Below are positions 51,288-60,250 of a stretch of 64,000 bases of DNA, one piece after another. Under the pieces are notes generated by a model. That model was not told the DNA's origin and did no database searches. It saw only the letters and a list, made by a program, of their open reading frames with translations. Every line of letters begins with the position of its first letter. The stretch's first letter is position 1. The DNA lies in contig NZ_JAUUDS010000001.1 of assembly GCF_030678875.1 (NCBI RefSeq), positions 992,001-1,056,000 on the forward strand, given 5' to 3'. The translations under genes and the position numbers were made by a program. The DNA comes from Sphingomonas aurea (GTDB lineage: Bacteria > Pseudomonadota > Alphaproteobacteria > Sphingomonadales > Sphingomonadaceae).

Positions 51288-53963
51288 TCAGTCCAGATTG
51301 GGCCGCAGCCAGCGCGTCGCCTGCGCCACGTCCACGCCGCGCCGCGCGGCATAGTCGACAACCTGATCCTCGCCGATCCGCGCGACCCCGAAATACTCCG
51401 CCTGCGCATGGCCGAAATAGAAGCCGGACACCGCCGCCGTCGGCAGCATCGCGAAACTGTCGGTCAGCGTGATCCCGACCGCCGCCTCCGCGTCGAGCAT
51501 GTCGAAAAGCGTGCGCTTCAGCGAATGCTCGGGGCAGGCCGGATAGCCCGGCGCGGGACGGATGCCGCGATACTGTTCGCGCACCAGCGCCTCGTTGGTC
51601 AGCTGCTCGCCCAGCGCATAGCCCCACAGGTCGGTCCGGACATGCGCGTGCAGCCGCTCGGCGAACGCCTCCGCCAGCCGATCCGCCAACGCCTTCAGCA
51701 GGATGTCGTTGTAATCGTCATTGTCCGCCTTGAACCGTGCCAGATGCGGTTCGATGCCGTGGATGCCGACCGCGAAGCCGCCCATCCAGTCGCCCGCCGG
51801 ATCGATGAAGTCGGCAAGGCACATATTGGCCCGCCCCTCACGCTTGGCGATCTGCTGGCGCAGGAACGGCAGGCGGACGCTCGCTTCCTGCGTCCGGTCG
51901 AGATTGGGTATGTGAAAGCCATCGGGGATGCTCGCGCCATCCGGGCTGCGATGCGAATCCTGGTGCTGGGTGTAGACCCAGACATCGTCGTCATGGCGAT
52001 GGCACGCCCACAGCCCGGCGACGCCTCGCGCGGTCAGCCACTTCTCCGCGACGATCCGGTCGAGCATCGCCTGCGCGTCTGCGTACAACCCGCTCGCACT
52101 TTCGCCCACGACCTCGTCGGTCAGGATCGCAGGGAAATTGCCGGCCAGTTCCCACGCGCGAAAGAACGGCGTCCAGTCGATGTAATCGCGCAGGTCGGCC
52201 AGGTCCCAGGCGTCGAACACATGCACGCCGGGCCTGGCCGCAGCCGGCGCCTTCAGTGCCATGTCGACCGTCAGCCCGCGCGCGCGCGCCTCGGCGAGCG
52301 GCAGCAGGTCGTTCTGACCCTTGTTGGCGCGGGCGATCCGCACCTTCTCATATTCGTCGGCGATGCCGGCGACATAGGCGTCGCGCTGGGTGTCGCTGAC
52401 CAGCGTCGTCGCCACGCCGACCGCGCGCGACGCATCGAGCACATGGACGATCGGCCCGTCATAGGCGGGCGAGATGCGCAGCGCGGTATGCACCTTCGAT
52501 GTCGTCGCCCCGCCGATCAGCAGGGGCATCGTCATCCCTGCCCGCTTCATCTCCTCGGCGACGGTCACCATTTCATCGAGGCTGGGGGTAATCAGCCCCG
52601 ACAGCCCGATCATGTCGGCATCGTTCTCGTTCGCCGCTTCGAGGATCTTCGACCACGGCACCATGACGCCCAGATCGACCACGTCGAAGCCGTTGCACTG
52701 CAGCACGACCCCGACGATGTTCTTGCCGATATCGTGGACGTCGCCCTTGACCGTCGCCATGACGATCTTGCCCTTGCCCTTGGCGCCGGGTTCCTTGGCG
52801 GCCTCGATGAAGGGCAGCAGGTGCGCGACCGCCTTCTTCATGACGCGCGCCGACTTGACCACCTGCGGCAGGAACATCTTGCCCGACCCGAACAGGTCGC
52901 CGACGACGTTCATCCCGTCCATCAGCGGCCCCTCGATCACCTCGATCGGGCGGGCGAACGTCTGACGGCATTCCTCGGTATCGTCGACGACATGCGCGTC
53001 GATGCCCTTGACCAGCGCATATTCCAGCCGCTTGGTGACGGGCAGCGATCGCCACTCCGCCGCCGCCTTTTCCGCCACCGCATCGGTGCCGCGGAACCGC
53101 TCGGCAAGCGCGACCAGCCGGTCACCCGCTTCGGGATCGCGGTTGAGGATGACGTCCTCGCACGCCGTCCGCAGCTCGGGATCGATCGTGTCGTAGACGT
53201 CCAATTGCCCCGCATTGACGATCCCCATGTCCATCCCCGCAGGGATCGCATGGTAGAGAAAGATCGAATGCATCGCGCGGCGCACCGGTTCGTTGCCGCG
53301 GAAGCTGAACGACAGGTTGGAAAGCCCGCCCGAGATATGCGCGTGCGGGCAGCACGCCTTGATCGCCTTGCAAGCCTCGATGAAGTCGACGCCGTAATTG
53401 TTGTGCTCCTCGATCCCCGTCGCCACCGCGAAGATGTTGGGGTCGAAGATGATGTCCTCTGGCGGGAAGCCGATGGTCATCAGCAGGTCGTACGCGCGCG
53501 CGCAGATCTCGACCTTGCGCGCCTGGGTGTCGGCCTGCCCGACCTCGTCGAACGCCATCACCACAACGGCGGCGCCATACGCCATGCAGCGCCGCGCATG
53601 GTGGAGGAAAGCGTCCTCGCCCTCCTTCATGCTGATCGAATTAACGATCGGCTTGCCCGACACGCACTTCAGCCCCGCCTCGATCACGCTCCATTTCGAG
53701 CTGTCGATCATGACCGGCACGCGCGCGATGTCGGGCTCGGCGGCGATCAGCTTCAGGAAGGTGGTCATGGCGAACTCGGCGTCGAGCAGCCCTTCGTCCA
53801 TGTTGACGTCGACCACCTGCGCGCCGTTCTCGACCTGGCTGCGCGCAACCTCGACCGCCCGGGTATAGTCGCCGGCCATGATGAGCTTCTTGAACGCCGC
53901 GGACCCCGTGACGTTGGTACGCTCGCCGATGTTGACGAACTGGGCGGAGGAATTGGTGGTCAT
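51288..53963 (-). CDS. metH: Methionine synthase, pterin/cobalamin/activation part (split MetH)
   Basis: An 891-residue protein. The pterin-binding domain begins [20 protein letters not shown]. The B12-binding domain has [20 protein letters not shown] (the D-x-H-x-x-G cobalt-ligand motif) and [11 protein letters not shown], and the C-terminal AdoMet-activation domain has [20 protein letters not shown]. The homocysteine-methyltransferase domain that begins full-length MetH is missing and is encoded by the next gene upstream (54068-55114). The two proteins together give the normal MetH domain order and transfer methyl from methyltetrahydrofolate to homocysteine. A repeat element separates the two genes. 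Confidence 0.92.
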   Translation of the reverse strand: MTTNSSAQFVNIGERTNVTGSAAFKKLIMAGDYTRAVEVARSQVENGAQVVDVNMDEGLLDAEFAMTTFLKLIAAEPDIARVPVMIDSSKWSVIEAGLKCVSGKPIVNSISMKEGEDAFLHHARRCMAYGAAVVVMAFDEVGQADTQARKVEICARAYDLLMTIGFPPEDIIFDPNIFAVATGIEEHNNYGVDFIEACKAIKACCPHAHISGGLSNLSFSFRGNEPVRRAMHSIFLYHAIPAGMDMGIVNAGQLDVYDTIDPELRTACEDVILNRDPEAGDRLVALAERFRGTDAVAEKAAAEWRSLPVTKRLEYALVKGIDAHVVDDTEECRQTFARPIEVIEGPLMDGMNVVGDLFGSGKMFLPQVVKSARVMKKAVAHLLPFIEAAKEPGAKGKGKIVMATVKGDVHDIGKNIVGVVLQCNGFDVVDLGVMVPWSKILEAANENDADMIGLSGLITPSLDEMVTVAEEMKRAGMTMPLLIGGATTSKVHTALRISPAYDGPIVHVLDASRAVGVATTLVSDTQRDAYVAGIADEYEKVRIARANKGQNDLLPLAEARARGLTVDMALKAPAAARPGVHVFDAWDLADLRDYIDWTPFFRAWELAGNFPAILTDEVVGESASGLYADAQAMLDRIVAEKWLTARGVAGLWACHRHDDDVWVYTQHQDSHRSPDGASIPDGFHIPNLDRTQEASVRLPFLRQQIAKREGRANMCLADFIDPAGDWMGGFAVGIHGIEPHLARFKADNDDYNDILLKALADRLAEAFAERLHAHVRTDLWGYALGEQLTNEALVREQYRGIRPAPGYPACPEHSLKRTLFDMLDAEAAVGITLTDSFAMLPTAAVSGFYFGHAQAEYFGVARIGEDQVVDYAARRGVDVAQATRWLRPNLD

Positions 53964-53974
53964 TCGGTAAACCT

Positions 53975-54060
53975 CGTCATCCCGGCGAAGGCCGGGATCT
54001 CGTGCCGCAAGGGCGCGCTATCGCAACTGGCAGGCCCCAGCCTGCGCTGGGGCGACGATA
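53975..54060. repeat. Intergenic hairpins between the two metH genes
   Basis: ATCCCGGC-GAAG-GCCGGGAT (53979-53998) and CCCCAGCCTGCGCTGGGG (54035-54052) are two hairpins of the dispersed repeat type placed within the operon. Confidence 0.65.
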
Positions 54061-54067
54061 GTGGGCT

Positions 54068-55114
54068 TCACGCCGCCATCGTGAACGGCTCCAGCCCCGC
54101 TAGCCGCGTCCGCACCGCCGGCACCGGGATCGCGCGCGGCGTCACCCCGTGCGCCATGTCGGCGATCGCCCTGATATGCGCCGGCGTCGAGCCGCAGCAG
54201 CCGCCCAGCACATTGACCTGCCCCGCCAGCGCCCACTCGCCGACCAACCCCGCGGTCGTCGCCGGCGCCTCGTCATAGGCGCCCAGCTCGTTGGGTAGCC
54301 CGGCATTGGGATAGACCATGATGAGCGTGTCGCAGATGTCCGACAGCGTCTTCACATGCGGGCGCAACTGCTCCGCCCCGAACGAGCAGTTCAGTCCGAT
54401 CGTCACCGGCCGCGCGTGGCGCACCGCATGCCAGAACGCCTCGACCGTATGCCCCGACAGGTTGCGCCCCGACAGGTCGGTCAGCGTCATCGACAGCATC
54501 AGCGGCAGGTCGCGCCCCAGATCGTCGGCCGCGTCGAGCGTCGCCATGATCCCCGCCTTGGCATTCAGCGTGTCGAACACCGTCTCGATCAGGATGAAGT
54601 CGGCACCCCCCTCGACCAGCGCGTCGATCTGCTCGCGGTACACACCCTTCAGATGGTCGAAGTCGATCTCGCGGAAACCGGGATCGTTGACGTCGGGCGA
54701 CAGCGACAGCGTCTTGTTCGTCGGCCCGATCGCACCCGCCACGAAGCGGGGGCGGCCGTCGCGCGCCTGGAACTCGTCGGCGATCCGCCGCGCCATTGCC
54801 GCGCTCTCGACGTTGATCTCGCGCACCAGATGCTCGGCGCCGTAATCGGCCTGGCTGATCCGGTTGGCCGAGAAGGTATTGGTTTCCGCGATGTCCGCCC
54901 CCGCCTCGAAATAGGCGCGGTGGATCGCGGCGGGCACCTCGGGCTTGGTCAGCGCGAGGATGTCGTTGTTGCCCTTCTGGTCGTGGCTGAGGGCCAGCGT
55001 GCCGGCATAGTCGGCCTCCGACAGCTTCCAGTTCTGGATCTCCGTCCCGAACGCGCCGTCGGTGATGAGGATGCGCTTGGCGGCTTCGCCCAGGAATGTG
55101 TCGCGAATGGTCAT
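54068..55114 (-). CDS. metH: Homocysteine S-methyltransferase subunit of split methionine synthase
   Basis: A 348-residue protein. ILITDGAFGTEIQNWKLSEA opens the barrel, GADIAETNTFSANRISQADY follows, and the zinc cysteines are in GLNCSFGAEQLRPHVK and VLGGCCGSTPAHIRAIADMA (Cys plus Cys-Cys). It equals the N-terminal domain of MetH and transfers the methyl group to homocysteine. The downstream gene on the same strand supplies folate, cobalamin and reactivation domains. metF lies upstream. Confidence 0.92.
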   Translation of the reverse strand: MTIRDTFLGEAAKRILITDGAFGTEIQNWKLSEADYAGTLALSHDQKGNNDILALTKPEVPAAIHRAYFEAGADIAETNTFSANRISQADYGAEHLVREINVESAAMARRIADEFQARDGRPRFVAGAIGPTNKTLSLSPDVNDPGFREIDFDHLKGVYREQIDALVEGGADFILIETVFDTLNAKAGIMATLDAADDLGRDLPLMLSMTLTDLSGRNLSGHTVEAFWHAVRHARPVTIGLNCSFGAEQLRPHVKTLSDICDTLIMVYPNAGLPNELGAYDEAPATTAGLVGEWALAGQVNVLGGCCGSTPAHIRAIADMAHGVTPRAIPVPAVRTRLAGLEPFTMAA

Positions 55115-55130
55115 CGTCTGTCTCTCATGC

Positions 55131-55182
55131 GTCCCCGCGAGGGCGGGGACCCAGTGCTGGGTTCCCGCCTTCGCGGGAGCAC
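55131..55182. repeat. Palindromic repeat between metF and metH
   Basis: GTCCCCGCGAGGGCGGGGAC (55131-55150) followed by CCAGTGCTGGG and a copy of the CCCGCCTTCGCGGGAGCAC arm. It is the reverse-oriented counterpart of the element at 5781 and 35780 and sits inside the methionine operon. Confidence 0.7.
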
Positions 55183-55191
55183 ATCGGGAAG

Positions 55192-56133
55192 TTAGGCCGC
55201 TTCCACCGCAGCCGCCGGCTTCGCCCGCACACCCAACAGGTGGCAGATCGCGAAAGCCAGCTCGGCCCGGTTCAGCGTGTAGAAGTGGAGCTGCTTCACC
55301 CCGCCGGCATAGAGCCGGCGCGAGAGTTCCGCCGCCACCGTCGCCGCGACCAGCTGGCGCGTGGCGGGATGATCGTCCAGTCCCTCGAACAGGCGCGCCA
55401 TCCAGGCGGGTACATCGGTGCCGCACATCGCGCTCATCCGCTGGACGCTGGCGAAATTGGCGACCGGCATGATCCCCGGCACGATCTCGGCCCGGATCCC
55501 CGCCGCGGCGACGGCGTCGCGGTAGCGGAAGAACGTCTCGGGCTCGTGGAAGAACTGGGTGATCGCGCGGCTCGCGCCCGCGTCCAGCTTGCGCTTCAGA
55601 TTGTCGAGGTCGGCCGCCGCATCGGCCGAATCCGGATGGCATTCGGGATAGGCCGCGACCGAGATCTCGAACGGATGCAGCCGCTTCAGCCCGGCGACCA
55701 GCGCCGCCGCATTCTCGTACCCGCCGGGATGGCTCGCGAACTTCGCCCCCTGCTGCGGCGGATCGCCGCGCAGCGCGACGATGTGGCGCACACCCGCCGC
55801 CCAATATTCCTGCGCGACCTGGTCGATCTCCTCGCGCGTCGCCTCGACGCAGGTCAGGTGCGCCGCCGCCGCCAGCGACGTCTCGCGCTGGATGCGCGCG
55901 ACCGTCGCATGGGTCCGCTCGCGGGTCGTTCCACCCGCGCCATAGGTGACCGAGACGAAGCGGGGCGCCAGCGGCTCCAGCGTCCGCACCGCGGCCCATA
56001 GCTGCTCCTCCATCTTCTCGTTCTTGGGCGGAAAGAATTCGAAGCTCACGTCCAGGTCGCCACCGACATCGGCGTAGAGCGGCGATTCCAGCGCGCGCCG
56101 CGCCTCCGCCAGCTGGTTGACCGAGATCGTCAT
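55192..56133 (-). CDS. metF: Methylenetetrahydrofolate reductase
   Basis: A 313-residue TIM-barrel flavoenzyme. VSFEFFPPKNEKMEEQLWAA, FVSVTYGAGGTTRERTHATV and HIVALRGDPPQQGAKF are canonical MetF motifs. AITQFFHEPETFFRYRDAVA and VPGIMPVANFASVQRMSAMC follow. It reduces methylene-tetrahydrofolate to the methyl donor used by MetH just downstream. Its ATG overlaps the stop of the ArsR-methyltransferase gene (ATGA). Confidence 0.94.
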   Translation of the reverse strand: MTISVNQLAEARRALESPLYADVGGDLDVSFEFFPPKNEKMEEQLWAAVRTLEPLAPRFVSVTYGAGGTTRERTHATVARIQRETSLAAAAHLTCVEATREEIDQVAQEYWAAGVRHIVALRGDPPQQGAKFASHPGGYENAAALVAGLKRLHPFEISVAAYPECHPDSADAAADLDNLKRKLDAGASRAITQFFHEPETFFRYRDAVAAAGIRAEIVPGIMPVANFASVQRMSAMCGTDVPAWMARLFEGLDDHPATRQLVAATVAAELSRRLYAGGVKQLHFYTLNRAELAFAICHLLGVRAKPAAAVEAA

Positions 56134-57089
56134 GCCGCCTTCACCTCTTGCAGGGCCTGGGGCGCCTTGCGCACCAGCCACAGTTTCACCGTCAGTTCGC
56201 CGCCACCCAGCGTCTCCACCCTCGTCACGCGCAGACCGGCAGCGCTCGCCCAGCCGGCGATCTGCTCGTCGGTAAAGCCCAGGCGGACATGCGCGTCGCG
56301 GGCGCGCAGTTCCTCGCGATCATGCGGCGCGAAGTCGGCGATCAGCAGCCGCCCGCCCGGCGCCAGTACCCGCGCCGCCTCGGCGATCGCGGCCCCCGGC
56401 TGCTGCGCGAAATGAAGGACGTGGTGGATGATCGCGACGTCCGCCGCATCGTCCGCCATCGGCAGCGCATAAAGGTCCGCCTGACGCAGCTCGGCATTGG
56501 CGACACCGGCCAGCTTGGCCCGTGCCAGCCGCAGCATCTCCGACGAGCGGTCGATGCCCAGCGCCGCGTCGGCCCGCCCGGCGAACAGCTCCAGCATCCG
56601 CCCGGTCCCCGTGCCGATATCGATCAACGTGCCGAGCGATCGGTCGCCCGCGCCCAGCATCTCGGCGATCGCGGCCTCCACCTCGGTCTCGGCGACATGG
56701 AGGGAACGGATCGCGTCCCACTCCCCGGCATGCGCCTCGAACCAGGCATTGGCCGACGCCGCGCGGTCGGCGCGCACCGCCGCCAGCCGAGCCGCATCCG
56801 CCACGGCCCAGTGATCCGCCTGCCCCTCCGCCCAGCCGTCGAGCGCGGCGGCGATCGGCGTCACCACGGCCGGATCGCCCAGCGCCACGAACACCCAGCT
56901 GCCCTCCTTGCGGCGCTCGGCCAGCCCCGCGTCGCACAGGATCTTGACGTGTCGCGACACCCGCGGCTGGCTCTGCCCCAGCACCTGCGCCAGCTCGCCG
57001 ACCGACAGCTCCATCCGGCGCAGCAGCACCAGGATGCGCAACCGCGTCGCATCGCCCAGCGCGCCGAAGATGTTGAGAGGCTCGACCAT
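56130..57089 (-). CDS. ArsR-family regulator fused to a SAM-dependent methyltransferase
   Basis: A 319-residue two-domain protein. Residues 1-85 are an ArsR winged helix (NIFGALGDATRLRILVLLRR, VGELAQVLGQSQPRVSRHVK). No metal-binding cysteines of the arsenic/cadmium type are seen. From about 130, a Class I methyltransferase has IDIGTGTGRMLELFAGRADA (motif I) and VLAPGGRLLIADFAPHDREE. Such fusions head methionine-cycle operons in Proteobacteria and probably sense SAM or S-adenosylhomocysteine. It overlaps metF, and a perfect palindrome lies just upstream, so it likely represses its own operon (inference). Confidence 0.88.
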   Translation of the reverse strand: MVEPLNIFGALGDATRLRILVLLRRMELSVGELAQVLGQSQPRVSRHVKILCDAGLAERRKEGSWVFVALGDPAVVTPIAAALDGWAEGQADHWAVADAARLAAVRADRAASANAWFEAHAGEWDAIRSLHVAETEVEAAIAEMLGAGDRSLGTLIDIGTGTGRMLELFAGRADAALGIDRSSEMLRLARAKLAGVANAELRQADLYALPMADDAADVAIIHHVLHFAQQPGAAIAEAARVLAPGGRLLIADFAPHDREELRARDAHVRLGFTDEQIAGWASAAGLRVTRVETLGGGELTVKLWLVRKAPQALQEVKAA

Positions 57090-57099
57090 CGTGGATCAT

Positions 57100-57121
57100 C
57101 ATATAAAGAAATCTTTATATG
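57100..57121. promoter_or_regulatory. Operator-like palindrome before the methionine operon
   Basis: CATATAAAG (57100-57108) and CTTTATATG (57113-57121) are exact reverse complements around AAAT, starting 10 bases before the regulator's start codon. The AT-rich dyad stands out from the GC-rich surroundings and fits an ArsR-family site. Confidence 0.7.
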
Positions 57122-57206
57122 CGGTCAATCGAACGTGCCGATGGAGCCGATTGGGATCGGTGGCGTTACGATCCCCACGCCAAAGGTCTACAACTGGGAG
57201 AAGGCC

Positions 57207-57521
57207 ATGAAGAAGCTTATCGTACCGGCGCTCGCCGCCATTGCCCTAGCTGCCTGCAGCCAGCACGCGCAGAACGAAACGTCCGAGGCCGCCGGCGCCG
57301 TCGCTGCCGATGTCGATGCGACGACCAGCAATGCTGCCGCCGATGTCGATGCCGCGACCGACCGCGCGCTCGACCATGCCGAAACCAGCCTCGACAATGC
57401 CGGCGCCGCGATCGACCACAATGCCGACAAGGCAGGCGCCGCGATCGGCAATGCCACGGACCGCGCCGCCGATGCCACCGGTAGTGCGCTCGAGAACACC
57501 GGTCGCGCCATCCGCGACTGA
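57207..57521 (+). CDS. Small lipoprotein with amphipathic Ala/Asp repeats
   Basis: A 104-residue lipoprotein. MKKLIVPALAAIALAACSQH contains the lipobox LAAC. The mature part is made of repeated Ala/Asp/Asn-rich stretches such as ADVDATTSNAAADVDAATDR and NAGAAIDHNADKAGAAIGNA. They lack cysteine or proline and would form long amphipathic helices, as in LEA-like or apolipoprotein-like proteins. GGGAGAAGG precedes the ATG. The role is unknown; envelope protection is a guess. Confidence 0.75.
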   Translation: MKKLIVPALAAIALAACSQHAQNETSEAAGAVAADVDATTSNAAADVDAATDRALDHAETSLDNAGAAIDHNADKAGAAIGNATDRAADATGSALENTGRAIRD

Positions 57522-57527
57522 TCCCGG

Positions 57528-57562
57528 CCGCCCCCGTCCGCCATCGGGGCGGGCGGGGGCGT
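57528..57562 (+). terminator. GC-rich hairpin after the lipoprotein gene
   Basis: GCCCCCG (57530-57536) pairs with CGGGGGC (57554-57560), with further GC pairing inside the loop, followed by GTT. The U-tract is weak, so termination is uncertain. Confidence 0.45.
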
Positions 57563-57584
57563 TCCTCATGACCCGGACGTTTCC

Positions 57585-58532
57585 ATGACCCTGCGCCGTC
57601 TCGGCTCCACCGACCTCAAGATCGCGCCGCTGGTGCTCGGCGGCAACGTGTTCGGCTGGACGGCCGATCGCGACGTGGGCTTCGCGGTGCTTGACGCCTT
57701 TGTCGAGGGCGGCGGGACGATGATCGACACGGCCGATGTCTATTCCGCCTGGGTCGACGGTCACAGCGGCGGCGAGTCGGAGACGATGATCGGCGAGTGG
57801 CTGCGCAGCTCGGGCAAGCGCGACAAGGTCGTGATCGCCACCAAGGTCGGGATGCTGCCGGGCGAAGGCGGCGAGAAGCTGGCCCCTGCTCGCATCGCCG
57901 CCGCCTGCGACGCGTCGCTGCGCCGACTGGGTGTCGACCATATCGACCTCTACTACGCGCATCAGGACGACGAGAGCGTCCCGCAGGAAGAGATGCTTGC
58001 CGCGTTCGGCAGGCTGATCGACGCCGGCAAGATCGGCGTGCTCGGTGCGTCCAACTTCACCGCCGCGCGCTTGAAATCCGCGGTCGACCTGTCCCGCGAC
58101 GGCAGCCTGCCGCGCATCCACGTCCTTCAGCCCGAATATAACCTCGTCAGCCGTCACCGGTTCGAGGGCGAGCTGCAGGATTTCTGCGTCACCGAGAATA
58201 TCGCGGTGCTGCCCTATTACGGCCTCGCCTCCGGTTTCCTGACCGGCAAGTACCGGTCGCGCGACGATCTGGGCAAGAGCGTGCGCGGCGGGCGGATGGC
58301 GGATCTTCTGGATGGCAAGGGTGCGGACATGCTCGCCGCGATGGACGAGGTCGCGGCCGAAACCGGCGCCACCCCCGCCCAAATCGCGCTGGCCTGGCTG
58401 ATCGCCCAGCCCGGCGTCACCGCGCCGATCGCCAGCGCGACCAGCGTCGACCAGCTGCACGACCTTCTGCCGGCGATGACGCTGGACCTGTCGAAGGAAC
58501 AGCTGGAGCGGCTGACCGACGCTGGCGCCTGA
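57585..58532 (+). CDS. Aldo/keto reductase
   Basis: A 315-residue TIM-barrel oxidoreductase. MTLRRLGSTDLKIAPLVLGG, MIDTADVYSAWVDGHSGGES (catalytic Asp/Tyr) and VIATKVGMLPGEGGEKL (Lys) are typical. VDHIDLYYAHQDDESVPQEE supplies the active-site His, and YYGLASGFLTGKYRS the cofactor loop. It resembles YajO/Tas-like NADPH-dependent enzymes. The substrate is not predictable. Confidence 0.9.
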   Translation: MTLRRLGSTDLKIAPLVLGGNVFGWTADRDVGFAVLDAFVEGGGTMIDTADVYSAWVDGHSGGESETMIGEWLRSSGKRDKVVIATKVGMLPGEGGEKLAPARIAAACDASLRRLGVDHIDLYYAHQDDESVPQEEMLAAFGRLIDAGKIGVLGASNFTAARLKSAVDLSRDGSLPRIHVLQPEYNLVSRHRFEGELQDFCVTENIAVLPYYGLASGFLTGKYRSRDDLGKSVRGGRMADLLDGKGADMLAAMDEVAAETGATPAQIALAWLIAQPGVTAPIASATSVDQLHDLLPAMTLDLSKEQLERLTDAGA

Positions 58533-58557
58533 TCGCCTGTCACGATAGGCTGGCGCG

Positions 58558-59127
58558 GTGATCCTGCTGCGTCCCCTGATCGCCCTGTTGCTATGGCTCG
58601 GTCTCGCCATGCCCGCCCAGGCCGCGGTCACCGCGACCTTCTGGAGCCATGAGCTGGGCAACAGCTTCCCCCACGCCTTCTTCACTCTGCGCGGTGTCCC
58701 CGATGCCGGGGGCCCGCCGGTCGACATCGCATATGGCTTCACCGCGCGCACGCTCAGTCCCGCCATCCTCTGGGGCACGGTCGCCGGGCGACTGGAAACG
58801 GCCAAGCCGAACTATATCAGCGGCAGCGATGCGCAGTTCGCGGTGATCCTGACCGACGCGCAGTATGCCGCGCTGCTGGCCCTCGCCCGTGCGTGGAGCG
58901 AGGAAGGTGGCGACAACAGCTACAATCTCAACCGGCGCAACTGCGTCCACTTCGTGCAGGAGGCGGCACGCCGCGTCGGCCTGACCGGCCTCGACCAACC
59001 CCGCCTGATGAAGAAGCCGCGCTCCTTTCTGAAGGCGGTCGGCGCCGCCAACGCCGGCCGGGTGATCCAGCTCGGCATCTCCGGCAAGGCGTATCTCTCC
59101 ACCCTGCCGCCGCTGCCGGCGCATTGA
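58558..59127 (+). CDS. Secreted protein with a possible permuted papain-like fold
   Basis: A 189-residue protein from a GTG start. Signal peptide MILLRPLIALLLWLGLAMPA ends QAA. The mature part has HELGNSFPHAFFTLRG early and NSYNLNRRNCVHFVQEAARR late. A histidine near the N-terminus and a N-C-x-H-F motif near the C-terminus are the layout of permuted NlpC/P60- or LRAT-like thiol enzymes, with Cys as the possible nucleophile. No partner gene suggests a substrate. I treat function as unknown. Confidence 0.65.
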   Translation: MILLRPLIALLLWLGLAMPAQAAVTATFWSHELGNSFPHAFFTLRGVPDAGGPPVDIAYGFTARTLSPAILWGTVAGRLETAKPNYISGSDAQFAVILTDAQYAALLALARAWSEEGGDNSYNLNRRNCVHFVQEAARRVGLTGLDQPRLMKKPRSFLKAVGAANAGRVIQLGISGKAYLSTLPPLPAH

Positions 59128-59259
59128 ACCCGCTTCCTTTCGCATCGCTGACGTCGCCATTCAGCTTCGCCTCACCGCGCGTGGCGCACAGACGGTCTCA
59201 CGGCGGGAATGGCCATCGGGGTCGTTCGAGAGGCGCCGGTTGATTGAGGATCGACGAGG

Positions 59260-60174
59260 ATGCGTAACCTGATCGGCGTGTTGCTGGCCGCATCGATGCT
59301 GGCACCGATGGCGGCCCAGGCCCAGCGTGAGGGTCCGCGCGACGACGACCGGGGCCGGGCCGAACAGCGCGGGCCGCGTGGCCCGCGTCCCGACGGTTTT
59401 CGCGGTGAGCGCCCGCGCGGCGACGCGCCGCGGCCCGAAAATTTTCGCTCCGATGCCCCGCGTCCGGACTGGACCCGCAACGAACGCGGCGGTCCCGGCG
59501 CGCCCGGTGGCGACCGCCCCTCGCCGCCCGCCGGCGTCGGCCCGGACGCAGGTGATCGCAGGCCCGATGCTCGCCCGGTTCGCGGCGGAGAATTACGCGG
59601 CGACGAGCTACGCGGCGAGCGTCGCGACTTCGACCGTGACGATCGTCGCTACGACGGCGATCGCCGACGCGACGGGAACGGTGGCGGCTTCCAGGGCCGG
59701 CGCGACAATGATCGCTCCTGGCGCGACGATCGCCGTGCCGACCGTGGCGGCTGGAACGACGGACGCGGTCGAACCGATGGCCGGGGCTGGAACGACGGAC
59801 GCAGCTGGAACGACAATCGGGGCTGGAGCAACAATCGCGGCTGGAGCGGTCGCGAGGGCAGAGGCTGGGATCGCGGCTGGCACGGTCAGAGCCGCTATGA
59901 CTGGACCCGCTACCGCGACGTGAACCGCGGCGCGTTCCACCTGCCGCGCTACTATGCGCCCTATGGCTGGAACGGCGGCTATCGCCGGTTCGGCATCGGG
60001 TTCAGCCTGTCGAGTGCGCTGTGGGGCGAGAATTACTGGATCTCCGACCCCTATGCCTATCGCCTGCCCGACGTGTACGGCCCCTATCGCTGGGTCCGCT
60101 ACTATGACGACGCGCTGCTCGTCGACCTGCGCAGCGGGCAGGTGGTCGACGCGGTCTACGGCATCTTCTGGTGA
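59260..60174 (+). CDS. RcnB-family periplasmic protein with an Arg/Asp/Gly/Trp-rich repeat region
   Basis: A 304-residue protein. Signal peptide MRNLIGVLLAASMLAPMAAQ precedes about 190 residues rich in Arg, Asp and Gly. These include tandem G-W-N-D-G-R-like units (about 165-210). The C-terminal 90 residues form the RcnB domain: VYGPYRWVRYYDDALLVDLR, then SGQVVDAVYGIFW. RcnB in E. coli supports nickel/cobalt homeostasis in the periplasm; many alphaproteobacterial members have the repeat-rich extension and no proven role. No rcnA-type exporter is nearby. Confidence 0.85.
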   Translation: MRNLIGVLLAASMLAPMAAQAQREGPRDDDRGRAEQRGPRGPRPDGFRGERPRGDAPRPENFRSDAPRPDWTRNERGGPGAPGGDRPSPPAGVGPDAGDRRPDARPVRGGELRGDELRGERRDFDRDDRRYDGDRRRDGNGGGFQGRRDNDRSWRDDRRADRGGWNDGRGRTDGRGWNDGRSWNDNRGWSNNRGWSGREGRGWDRGWHGQSRYDWTRYRDVNRGAFHLPRYYAPYGWNGGYRRFGIGFSLSSALWGENYWISDPYAYRLPDVYGPYRWVRYYDDALLVDLRSGQVVDAVYGIFW

Positions 60175-60250
60175 CATATGCGAAGCGGCGGTGCCGACGC
60201 GCCGCCGCTTCGCTCTTGCACAACACGGGGCGCGATACGAAACAGGGACG

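Noticed and set aside
51264..54278. 1004-residue open frame on the plus strand opposite metH
   Set aside because: Its residues are dominated by Arg, His, Asp, Gly and Val, as expected from the complement of GC-rich coding DNA. The opposite strand encodes a complete MetH with all motifs.
5781..55182. CRISPR array
   Set aside because: The palindromic repeats are dispersed singly or in pairs, without regular spacers, and no cas gene is present.
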